From contig JACRMH010000023.1 of assembly GCA_016219545.1 (NCBI GenBank), positions 1-64,000 on the forward strand: a DNA stretch of 64,000 bases. Reading direction: 5' to 3'. This document shows, piece by piece, positions 50,720 to 59,358 of this stretch. Source of the stretch: Chloroflexota bacterium. Its GTDB lineage: Bacteria > Chloroflexota > Anaerolineae > Anaerolineales > Villigracilaceae. A model generated the notes under the pieces. It did no database searches. It worked only from the letters and a program-made list of their open reading frames with translations, and was not told the DNA's origin. The position numbers and the translations under genes are program-made. The stretch's first letter is position 1; each line of letters opens with the position of its first letter.

Positions 50720-52339
50720 ATGAAACATCTGAAGTTTGTTGTGTTCGTGATGGTAATTGCCATGCTGATACTTTCGGCATGCGGCGGCGGAAACGCTACC
50801 GATAAGAAAGTGGCAACTTTCATTTTTACCCAGGAGTTCGACAATTTGAACCCGCTGTATACAAACCAGTGGTTCACGGCGATCACCTACCAAATGTGGA
50901 ATTGCTATGCCTGGAACTATGATGACAAGAATGAGCCTGTGCCTGTGTTGGTGAAGGAAATGCCCACCACCGAAAACGGCGGCATTTCAGCCGATGGCAA
51001 GACAATCACATTCAAACTACGTGATGATATCGTCTGGTCTGACGGCAAGCCGATCACAGCGGATGACTTTGTCTTCACCTATAACATGACGATGGACCCG
51101 AACAACACGGTCTCCACTCAAAGCCCCTATGATCAGATCGCAAGCATCGAAGCCGCTGATCCACAGACCGTTGTTGTTACCTTCAGCGAAGTCTATGCTC
51201 CATGGGCGGCTACCATGTGGAAGGGTCTCCTGCCCCAGCATGTACTCCAGCCTGTCTTTGAAAAAGACGGCAACCTGAACTCTGCCGAATATAATCGCAA
51301 GCCGATGGTAGGCTGCGGTCCCTTCAATTTTGCGGAATGGGAAGCCGGTTCATTTGCGCGCTTTGTGGCGAATGACAAATATTGGCTGGGTCGTCCCAAG
51401 CTGGATGAGATCACCATCCGCTTCGTCCCTGACGATGCTTCGCAGATCGCGGCGCTTAAATCAGGCGAAGGCGACCTCGGTACATTCATCGCCTATTCTG
51501 ATATCCCCGCTCTTGAAGAAGCCGGTATTCAAATGTTCACAGCTTTTTCCGGGTACAACGAAGGTCTCTATTTAAATCTCGGTGAAAAGGGACATCCTGC
51601 CTTAAAGGATCAGGGCGTCCGCCAGGCTCTGGCTTATGCCACTGACCGCGAGTCGCTCGTCAAAGACCTCTTGCTTGGGCGTACCGGCGTTGCCGCCACT
51701 TATTGGGACAACACGCCCTTCGTGGACCCGTCCATTAAGCCCTATCCTTATGATGCAGCCAAAGCGAACGAATTACTCGATGCCGCCGGATGGATGGACA
51801 GCAATGGCGATGGCACCCGCGATAAGGATGGTGTTGAACTCGTGCTGAAGTACGGAACAACCACCCGCGAGATCCGCAAGGAAATTCAAGCAGTCTTCCA
51901 ACAGCAGCTTCTTGAAGTGGGCATTGGCACTGAATTGATCAATGCTGAAAACTTCTTCGATGGTTATGCCGAAGGTGGTCCCGCCGCGACCGGCGCTTTG
52001 GATATTTACGAATACTCCACCAGCGCCAACTTCCCCGATCCGCATACTTCCGAGTGGTATTGCAGCAACATCCCAACGGATGAAGCCCCGGATGGCACCA
52101 ACTGGCAGGCCGTCTGCGACACGAATCTCGAAGCCCTCTTTGATCAGGAAAGCACTCAGGTGGATGCCGCTGCCCGCCAGGCAACCTTCAACCAGATCTC
52201 CAAGATGATCTTTGATCAAGGCTATTGGATCGGCATCTACTGGGATCCCGATATTTGGGCCGTCAATTCACGCCTGATCAATGTCAAACTTTCGGGCGCA
52301 ACCGCTTTCTACAACATCATGGAATGGGACCTCAAGTAA
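50720..52339 (+). CDS. Peptide ABC transporter substrate-binding lipoprotein (SBP family 5), system 1
   Basis: Lipobox LSACGG; LRDDIVWSDGKPITADDFVFTYNM. Confidence 0.93.
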   Translation: MKHLKFVVFVMVIAMLILSACGGGNATDKKVATFIFTQEFDNLNPLYTNQWFTAITYQMWNCYAWNYDDKNEPVPVLVKEMPTTENGGISADGKTITFKLRDDIVWSDGKPITADDFVFTYNMTMDPNNTVSTQSPYDQIASIEAADPQTVVVTFSEVYAPWAATMWKGLLPQHVLQPVFEKDGNLNSAEYNRKPMVGCGPFNFAEWEAGSFARFVANDKYWLGRPKLDEITIRFVPDDASQIAALKSGEGDLGTFIAYSDIPALEEAGIQMFTAFSGYNEGLYLNLGEKGHPALKDQGVRQALAYATDRESLVKDLLLGRTGVAATYWDNTPFVDPSIKPYPYDAAKANELLDAAGWMDSNGDGTRDKDGVELVLKYGTTTREIRKEIQAVFQQQLLEVGIGTELINAENFFDGYAEGGPAATGALDIYEYSTSANFPDPHTSEWYCSNIPTDEAPDGTNWQAVCDTNLEALFDQESTQVDAAARQATFNQISKMIFDQGYWIGIYWDPDIWAVNSRLINVKLSGATAFYNIMEWDLK

Positions 52340-52362
52340 TAAGTTAATCAAGTAAAATCGCA

Positions 52363-52397
52363 AAGGGGTTCTGTAAATTCCTTTTACAGAACCCCTT
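52363..52397 (+). terminator. Intercistronic hairpin between SBP and permease genes
   Basis: aaggggttctgtaaa-N5-tttacagaacccctt followed by cttttctt. Confidence 0.75.
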
Positions 52398-52403
52398 CTT
52401 TTC

Positions 52404-53453
52404 TTGAAGGAGACCTCCATGACAAGATATATTATCCGTCGCTTGTTACAAGCCATCCCATTATTATTGATCGTCAGTTTGATCCTGTTCGTCTTGATGC
52501 AAAATGCCACGGACCCCTTGGCAACCATGGGCGGACGTACCCCTACCAAACCTGAAGATCGCCAACGTCTCACGCGACAATTGGGGCTGGATAAACCGGT
52601 CTATGTTCAATATTTCTATTGGCTAGTGGGCAACGATTGGACGAAAGTTGACCTGGATGGCGATGGCACTGCCGAGACTCCCGGCACACGTCACGGCGTC
52701 CTGCGCGGCGACTTCGGGACGTCCATTGTTCAAACCGGCAGACCCGTCACAACGGTCATTTTTGAACGTCTGCCGAACACCTTGATCCTCATGCTCACTT
52801 CTGAATTCGTGATCGTTCTTGGCGCTTTATTTGTGGGAATCTATTCGGCACTTCGACAGTATTCATTATTCGATAATATTCTGACAGCAATTTTATTTAT
52901 TGGGTATTCAATGCCCATCTTTTTTGTTGCACTTTCCTCCATGTATATTTTTTCGATCAATTTTCAACGCTGGGGATTGCCGCATCTTCCAACTGTGGGA
53001 ATGTTCGACCCAAAGGTGGGAAAAACCACAGGACAGATTCTTGTGCACATGATCCTGCCTGTGTTCAGCATTGCCTTCATCAGTTTTGCGGCATACAGCC
53101 GTTATATTCGCAGTACCATGCTGGAAGTGCTCGGACAGGATTACATCCGCACGGCACGCTCCAAGGGATTGCCCAAACGGGAGGTCACATACATTCACGC
53201 ATTGAAAAATGCATCCCTGCCGATTGTGACCATCGTCGGTCTGGACCTGCCCTTATTGCTTGGAGGCGCAGTCGTTACAGAACGCATCTTTGCATGGCCC
53301 GGAATGGGCCGGCTTTTTATTGACGGAATTGACCGCGGCGATACACCGGTAGTAATGGGCATATTTATGCTGATCGCTGTTGCAGTGGTGATCTTCCAGA
53401 TCATCACCGATATTGTGTATGCGTGGCTTGATCCGCGAATTCGATTCGATTAA
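52404..53453 (+). CDS. Peptide ABC transporter permease (DppB-like), system 1
   Basis: IIRRLLQAIPLLLIVSLILFVLM; EVLGQDYIRTARSKGLPKREVTYIHALKNASLPIVT. Confidence 0.93.
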   Translation: MKETSMTRYIIRRLLQAIPLLLIVSLILFVLMQNATDPLATMGGRTPTKPEDRQRLTRQLGLDKPVYVQYFYWLVGNDWTKVDLDGDGTAETPGTRHGVLRGDFGTSIVQTGRPVTTVIFERLPNTLILMLTSEFVIVLGALFVGIYSALRQYSLFDNILTAILFIGYSMPIFFVALSSMYIFSINFQRWGLPHLPTVGMFDPKVGKTTGQILVHMILPVFSIAFISFAAYSRYIRSTMLEVLGQDYIRTARSKGLPKREVTYIHALKNASLPIVTIVGLDLPLLLGGAVVTERIFAWPGMGRLFIDGIDRGDTPVVMGIFMLIAVAVVIFQIITDIVYAWLDPRIRFD

Positions 53454-53472
53454 CAGGAGATTGGAGTCTACT

Positions 53473-54414
53473 ATGACAACTCAGGTGAATACCCCAATAA
53501 CTGTTGCGGAAGTCGAAGCGCCGCCCCTCTCGCTTGGCAACCTCACTTGGCGGCGATTTCGCCGCCATAAAATGGCCATCTTCGGCGCTGTCGTCCTTAT
53601 CCTGCTGACCTTTTACTCCTTCGGCGGCGCGCTCTTCTTTACTGAAAAGTATTCCAACTATACAAACACCAAGGAGCGCTTGCAGTCCCCCAACGCCAAG
53701 CATCCATTTGGCACGGATACGGTCGGGCGCGATATTCTTGCCCGCACAATTTATGGCGGACAAATTTCCATTTTGATCGGCATCACAGCGGCTTTTGTGG
53801 AAGTCATGATCGGCATTTTGATCGGCGCCATCGCTGGTTATTTCGGCGGAAATATTGATGCAGTCCTGATGCGCTTTACAGAAGCCATGCTCAACATACC
53901 TCAATTGCTATTGTTGATCGTCATGTCCAAGTTCTTCTCAGGGAATGTGCCGAATATAAACATCCTCGGGCGTGAACTGAGCGGAAGCGTGATCGTCATC
54001 ATCCTCATCATTGGCGTAACAAGCTGGCCCTATTTGGCGCGCATTGTGCGTGCTGAATTCTTGTCCATCAAGGAACGCGAATTCATTCTCGCGGCGCGTG
54101 CTACAGGCACATCAAGTTGGGAGATCATCTTCAAGCATATTTTGCCAAACAGCATTGCGCCCATCGTCGTCTCTGCAACATTAGGTGTGGCCGGTGCGAT
54201 CTCGCTTGAAGCTTATGTCAGCTTTTTGGGCATGGGCGTCCGTGCGCCTACGGCCACATGGGGCAACATGCTCGAAAACGCGTATCGTTATATCGAGACC
54301 GCTTACTGGCTTTGGCTTTTCCCCGGTCTGTTAATTGTACTGATCACATTAAGCATTAACTTCCTCGGGGATGGATTACGCGACGCGCTTGATCCACGCA
54401 GCCGGACGGTGTAA
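53473..54414 (+). CDS. Peptide ABC transporter permease (DppC-like), system 1
   Basis: RRFRRHKMAIFGAVVLILL; HPFGTDTVGRDILARTIYGGQISILIG; start MTTQVNTPI. Confidence 0.93.
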   Translation: MTTQVNTPITVAEVEAPPLSLGNLTWRRFRRHKMAIFGAVVLILLTFYSFGGALFFTEKYSNYTNTKERLQSPNAKHPFGTDTVGRDILARTIYGGQISILIGITAAFVEVMIGILIGAIAGYFGGNIDAVLMRFTEAMLNIPQLLLLIVMSKFFSGNVPNINILGRELSGSVIVIILIIGVTSWPYLARIVRAEFLSIKEREFILAARATGTSSWEIIFKHILPNSIAPIVVSATLGVAGAISLEAYVSFLGMGVRAPTATWGNMLENAYRYIETAYWLWLFPGLLIVLITLSINFLGDGLRDALDPRSRTV

Positions 54415-54416
54415 TC

Positions 54417-55412
54417 ATGGATGCGATTCATACTTTTCTTGAAGTAAAGGATCTAAAGACCCGCTTCCATACGCCCGAGGGAACTGTGTACGCAGTCAAT
54501 GGGGTTTCGTTTACGCTGAAAGAGGGTGAAACCCTGGCCGTGGTCGGCGAAAGTGGATGCGGTAAATCGGTGACGATGATGTCGATTCTGCGGCTCATCT
54601 CCATTCCTCCGGGAGAAATTGTCAGCGGGGAAGTGACCTATCGTGACAGAAACCTGCTCAAGTTAAGTGAGAGCGAGATGGAACATGTGCGTGGCAAGGA
54701 AGTCGCCATGATTTTTCAGGACCCGATGACCAGTCTCAATCCTGTTTTAACCGTGGGCCGCCAGCTTACCGAAACTTTACGCACTCATACCAATATGGAT
54801 GAAGAGCAGTCCCGTCAGCGTGCTGTCACGTTGTTGGAGTGGGTTGGGATTCCAGATGCGGGCAAACGGCTCACCGATTATCCACATCAATTTTCCGGCG
54901 GTATGCGTCAGCGCGTGATGATCGCGATGGCTTTGGCTTGCACTCCCAGCCTGCTCATCGCAGACGAACCCACTACTGCTTTGGACGTCACCATTCAAGC
55001 GCAGATCATCGAGTTGGTGAAAAAATTAAAACAAGATGTAGGCATGGCGATGATCTGGATCACACATGATCTTGGCGTGGTGGCCGGAATTGCAGATCGA
55101 GTCATCGTGATGTACGCCGGATTTATTGTTGAAGAAGCCGAGGTCGATGATCTATATGACAGTCCCCTTCATCCTTACACAACTGCTCTGCTTCAAGCCT
55201 TACCGCGTGCGGACCGCCGCCGTGATAAGAATTTAAAATCAATTCAGGGCGTGCCGCCGAATTTGTTGGCTGAACCGCGCGGGTGTCCATTCGCTCCGCG
55301 CTGTGAATTCGTGAAAGAACGCTGCGTAAACGAAAATCCTTTATTGATCGAAACCGAAAATAGACATAAAGTTGCCTGCTGGGTTAACGTGAAGACAGGA
55401 GCCTTGCGATGA
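54417..55412 (+). CDS. Peptide ABC transporter ATP-binding protein (DppD-like), system 1
   Basis: VVGESGCGKSVTMMSIL; QFSGGMRQRVMIAMALAC; LLIADEPTTALDVTIQAQI. Confidence 0.95.
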   Translation: MDAIHTFLEVKDLKTRFHTPEGTVYAVNGVSFTLKEGETLAVVGESGCGKSVTMMSILRLISIPPGEIVSGEVTYRDRNLLKLSESEMEHVRGKEVAMIFQDPMTSLNPVLTVGRQLTETLRTHTNMDEEQSRQRAVTLLEWVGIPDAGKRLTDYPHQFSGGMRQRVMIAMALACTPSLLIADEPTTALDVTIQAQIIELVKKLKQDVGMAMIWITHDLGVVAGIADRVIVMYAGFIVEEAEVDDLYDSPLHPYTTALLQALPRADRRRDKNLKSIQGVPPNLLAEPRGCPFAPRCEFVKERCVNENPLLIETENRHKVACWVNVKTGALR

Positions 55413-56392
55413 CCGAACCATTGGTGCATGTAGAAAACCTGACAAAACATTTTCCCATTACGCGTGGAATTGTCATCGAGCGCGTGGTGGGTGCGGTGCG
55501 CGCCGTGGATGGGATCTCCTTCGATATTCAAAAAGGTGAAACGCTGGGGTTGGTTGGCGAAAGCGGCTGCGGCAAGACAACTGCCGGCCGAACCTTGTTG
55601 GGGTTGTATAAAGCTACGTCCGGCAAAACGATCATTGACAGCCACAGTGTCCATAACGCCAAGGGCAGTGAATTGATGCACATCCGCCGCAAAGCGCAGA
55701 TGATCTTCCAAGACCCATATGCTTCGCTCAATCCGCGTTGGACGGTGAACGCCATCGTCAGCGAACCTTTGCGCGTGCATAAACTCATCACCAATCAACA
55801 GCAGCGTGATGCACGCGTGAAGGAATTATTGGAATTGGTCGGGCTGAATGCGCGTCATATCAACCGTTTCCCGCACGAATTCTCCGGCGGACAACGTCAA
55901 CGCATTGGCATTGCGCGCGCGCTGTCGTCCGACCCAAAATTCATCGTCTGCGATGAGCCCATCTCCGCCCTGGATGTCTCCATTCAGGCGCAGGTGGTAA
56001 ACCTGCTCGAGAAACTGCAGGATCAACTTGGCCTCACCTATCTATTCGTCGCGCATGACCTTAGCATGGTGCGCCACATTTGCGACCGGGTGGCGGTCAT
56101 GTATTTGGGCGTGATCGTTGAAATCGCCGAACGCAACGAACTTTACGAGAAACCGCTTCATCCATACACACAAGCATTGCTCTCTGCTGTGCCCGTGCCC
56201 GATCCACGCAAAGAGCGGGTGCGGAAGCGGACTATTCTGGTGGGGGATGTGCCCAGCCCGATCAACCCTCCTTCGGGTTGCCGCTTTCATCCGCGCTGTC
56301 CGGTGGCTATTGAAAAATGCAAAACCCAGGTCCCAGAGTGGCGCGAGGCGGTCTCTCAGCATTGGGTGGCTTGTCATTTGGTGAACGGCTGA
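55409..56392 (+). CDS. Peptide ABC transporter ATP-binding protein (DppF-like), system 1
   Basis: LVGESGCGKTTAGRTLLGL; EFSGGQRQRIGIARALSSDPKFIVCDEPISALDVSIQ. Confidence 0.95.
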   Translation: MTEPLVHVENLTKHFPITRGIVIERVVGAVRAVDGISFDIQKGETLGLVGESGCGKTTAGRTLLGLYKATSGKTIIDSHSVHNAKGSELMHIRRKAQMIFQDPYASLNPRWTVNAIVSEPLRVHKLITNQQQRDARVKELLELVGLNARHINRFPHEFSGGQRQRIGIARALSSDPKFIVCDEPISALDVSIQAQVVNLLEKLQDQLGLTYLFVAHDLSMVRHICDRVAVMYLGVIVEIAERNELYEKPLHPYTQALLSAVPVPDPRKERVRKRTILVGDVPSPINPPSGCRFHPRCPVAIEKCKTQVPEWREAVSQHWVACHLVNG

Positions 56393-56494
56393 ATTTACTT
56401 TCCCGAAACTTGAAATTACAGTAAAATCCCAGCCAGTGAATATTCCCTCTTTGCGTTCAAAACGCACTCACGTTATTCGTAACGATTGACAATA

Positions 56495-56527
56495 TGCGCC
56501 ATGCCAGTTGAGTCCTGTCATGGCGCA
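56495..56527 (+). terminator. Hairpin with T-rich tail between systems 1 and 2
   Basis: tgcgccatg-N15-catggcgca then cttgtttt. Confidence 0.5.
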
Positions 56528-56572
56528 CTTGTTTTGGGAATCCGACAATTCATATTCGACAGAGGAGGAAGT

Positions 56573-58273
56573 ATGAAACAGAAACTTTTGTATGTTGTGA
56601 TCATTGCAGCCCTGGTTCTTTCTGCCTGCGGTGGAGGCGGGGCCAAACAACCGGCCATTGTCCGCATCGGCTGGTCGAATGGACCTGATTCATTGAACCC
56701 GGGCATTGCCTGGCTGGAAGAGGCTTATACGATCTATGAATTGGTCTATGACTCCATGTATGACTTGAATTTGGATGGTACTTTCAAATTAAGCCTGGCT
56801 GATAGTGTCAGCGCTTCTGCTGATGGCACAGTCTATACATACAAGATCAAGAAGGGAATTAAGTGGCATGATGGTCAGCCCTTCACTGCAAAAGACATTG
56901 CCTTCAGTTACACTCTTTATAAAGATCACACTGATTTCCCAACCCTCAACTCCTATACGGAACATTTTGTATCGAGTGAAGCACCAGATGATACAACCCT
57001 TGTGCTGACCCTTGACCAGTCCATTCCAAACATTGAGAGCCGCTTGATCTTCCTTTACATTTTGCCGGAACACATCTGGAAAGACCATACGGGTAAACCA
57101 TCTGAGGCTTCGGAAGATTCTTCATTGCCAACCCCCACTCCTGAACCGAATCAGTCTGCAGAATTTGAAAATATCGAAATGATCGGCACCGGCCCGTTCA
57201 AAATGAAAGAATACCAACCCAATGAGTTCATTGATCTGGCGGTGAACACAGAATATTATGGCGGCCGCGCAAAAGTGGATGAAGTGATCTTTCAGGTGTT
57301 CAGCAGTCCAGATGTTTTGGTGCAAGCCATCAAGACCGGGCAAGTGGATATGATCACGGAGCTTCCAAACACCAGCGTGGAATCTCTCAAGACGGCGGAG
57401 AATGTAAAGGTCGCGGTGGGTGCGCCCTTCGCTCCAAACCTGGCCGACATTATTATCAATCAGGTCGCGCCTGAAAATTGTCCCTCCGAAGCGGATGGAG
57501 GTGTTTGTAGTGGACATCCCGCTCTAATGGACAAGCAGGTTCGCCTTGCTCTGGCTTATGCCACCGACAAGAAGAAATTGATCGACGTGGTTCTCGTTGG
57601 ATATGGCACGCCCGGCATTGCCCTGATCCCTGATGGCATGGGCGAGTGGTTCAACAGTTCCATCAAGGATTTTGAATTTGATGTGGCAAAAGCCAATAAG
57701 GTTTTGGACGACGCCGGCTATAAAGATGCAAATGGGGATGGCATTCGTGACATGCCCGATGGCTCGAAGCCGCTGACCTTCCGCATGAATTGGCCTACCA
57801 GCAGCATTGTCGGACCTCGCATGGCTGAATTGCTCGGCGACATGTGGAAACAGATCGGCATCACCCTTGAGCCTCAAGCTGTGGAAGACGATGCATTGAC
57901 CGCCAAGTGCTGCCCCGCCCTCGATTATGACATTATAATCTGGGGTTGGGTCGCTGACCCTGACCCGGCCACTTTGCTGATCATCCCTGCAACCGACCAG
58001 ATCGTTACCGGCTACAACGAGACCGGTTTCTCCAGTCCGCGCTACGATGAGCTCTATGTTCAACAGGGCACGGAACTCGACCATGCCAAGCGCGTCCAAA
58101 TGGTTTGGGAAATGCAGCAAATCGTGCATGATGAAGTGGTATATATCATCCCGTTCTACTATCAGCAGGTACAAGCCTATCGCACAGACAGGTTCAAGGG
58201 CTGGCTCGATAGTGAGATCAAGCTTGCTTTGGAAGACCCAACTTCCATCATGGTGATCGAACCTGTAAAATAA
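56573..58273 (+). CDS. Peptide ABC transporter substrate-binding lipoprotein (SBP family 5), system 2
   Basis: MKQKLLYVVIIAALVLSACGGGG; SD gaggagg; IKWHDGQPFTAKDIAFSYTL. Confidence 0.93.
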   Translation: MKQKLLYVVIIAALVLSACGGGGAKQPAIVRIGWSNGPDSLNPGIAWLEEAYTIYELVYDSMYDLNLDGTFKLSLADSVSASADGTVYTYKIKKGIKWHDGQPFTAKDIAFSYTLYKDHTDFPTLNSYTEHFVSSEAPDDTTLVLTLDQSIPNIESRLIFLYILPEHIWKDHTGKPSEASEDSSLPTPTPEPNQSAEFENIEMIGTGPFKMKEYQPNEFIDLAVNTEYYGGRAKVDEVIFQVFSSPDVLVQAIKTGQVDMITELPNTSVESLKTAENVKVAVGAPFAPNLADIIINQVAPENCPSEADGGVCSGHPALMDKQVRLALAYATDKKKLIDVVLVGYGTPGIALIPDGMGEWFNSSIKDFEFDVAKANKVLDDAGYKDANGDGIRDMPDGSKPLTFRMNWPTSSIVGPRMAELLGDMWKQIGITLEPQAVEDDALTAKCCPALDYDIIIWGWVADPDPATLLIIPATDQIVTGYNETGFSSPRYDELYVQQGTELDHAKRVQMVWEMQQIVHDEVVYIIPFYYQQVQAYRTDRFKGWLDSEIKLALEDPTSIMVIEPVK

Positions 58274-58280
58274 ATTTTTT

Positions 58281-58313
58281 GTTGTAGAGGCGGGGTGACC
58301 CCGCCTCTACAAC
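58281..58313. repeat. 33-bp GC-rich palindrome (GTTGTAGAGGCGGGGtgaCCCCGCCTCTACAAC)
   Basis: 15-bp perfect arms; same family as 24982-25014 and 36364-36429. Confidence 0.95.
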
Positions 58314-58342
58314 ACGGAACATTTCCCTTGCAACGCTGGCGC

Positions 58343-59356
58343 ATGTTACTCAAACGATTTGGCTGGGCGCTTTTCACTATTCTCTTCGTAGTGGTATTAA
58401 ATTTTTTTCTATTCCGAGTTCTGCCAGGCGACCCCGCCCGGCAGGGCATTCGCGACCCCCGCCTAACACCCGAGACAATACAGGCTATTCGAGTCAGGTT
58501 CGGGTTGGATAAGCCCATCATCAATTGTTTTGAATCGCTAAACCCGGTTAAAGTCGGGTCATGTGGGGTCAACCCGCTGGATACGCAATTCTTCATTTAC
58601 GTAAAGAATTTGCTTAAAGGCGATCTGGGGCAATCGTTTTATTACAACCGTCCCGTAAAAGATATTTTAGGCGAACGCTTGTGGAATACGATCCTGCTTA
58701 TTGGTGCGGGACAAATTCTGGCAATATTGATCGGTGTAGTATTTGGGCTCTTCGCCGCATGGAAGGCACGGACTGCCATTGATTATGCGGCTTTGATCTC
58801 AGGGCTGGTGGCGTGGAGTCTGCCGACTTTTTGGCTTGCCATCATTTTATTATTCTGGGGCACCAATCATGGGTTACCGATTGGCGGAAAGGCAACGCCC
58901 GGCATGAGTTCCTATCCATTCATGCAGCAAATGGGCGACCTCTTACAGCACTTATTTCTTCCAACTCTGGCATACACCATAATTTATATGGGCGAGTATA
59001 TGCTCATTATGCGTTCCAGTCTGCTGGATGTTCTTGCAGAAGATTATATTCTTGCCGCAAAAGCCAAGGGACTATCGGCCTTCCAGATCCTGAAAGACCA
59101 CGCGTTGAAAAATTCCATGCTTCCGCTCGTGACTCTTATAGCCATCAATCTTGGTTTTACTGTGGGAGGCGCGGTCCAAATTGAGACAGTCTTCTCGTGG
59201 CCCGGCTTGGGCGGTGCCATCTTTGAAGCTGTAGGCAGGAAGGATTACCCTCTCCTGCAAGGCGGATTTTTATTGATCGCAATCAGCGTCATCCTGGCGA
59301 ACTTCATCGCTGACTTGACCTATTCATACCTTGACCCCAGAGTGCAGGCGGACTGA
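58343..59356 (+). CDS. Peptide ABC transporter permease (DppB-like), system 2
   Basis: LLKRFGWALFTILFVVVLNFFLFRVLPGDPARQGI; DVLAEDYILAAKAKGLSAFQILKDHALKNSMLPLVT; start at the internal Met is uncertain. Confidence 0.9.
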   Translation: MLLKRFGWALFTILFVVVLNFFLFRVLPGDPARQGIRDPRLTPETIQAIRVRFGLDKPIINCFESLNPVKVGSCGVNPLDTQFFIYVKNLLKGDLGQSFYYNRPVKDILGERLWNTILLIGAGQILAILIGVVFGLFAAWKARTAIDYAALISGLVAWSLPTFWLAIILLFWGTNHGLPIGGKATPGMSSYPFMQQMGDLLQHLFLPTLAYTIIYMGEYMLIMRSSLLDVLAEDYILAAKAKGLSAFQILKDHALKNSMLPLVTLIAINLGFTVGGAVQIETVFSWPGLGGAIFEAVGRKDYPLLQGGFLLIAISVILANFIADLTYSYLDPRVQAD

Positions 59357-59358
59357 CC

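Noticed and set aside
56486-56572. Upstream extension of the second SBP (start at 56486)
   Set aside because: The internal Met at 56573 has a GAGGAGG Shine-Dalgarno and a proper lipoprotein signal peptide
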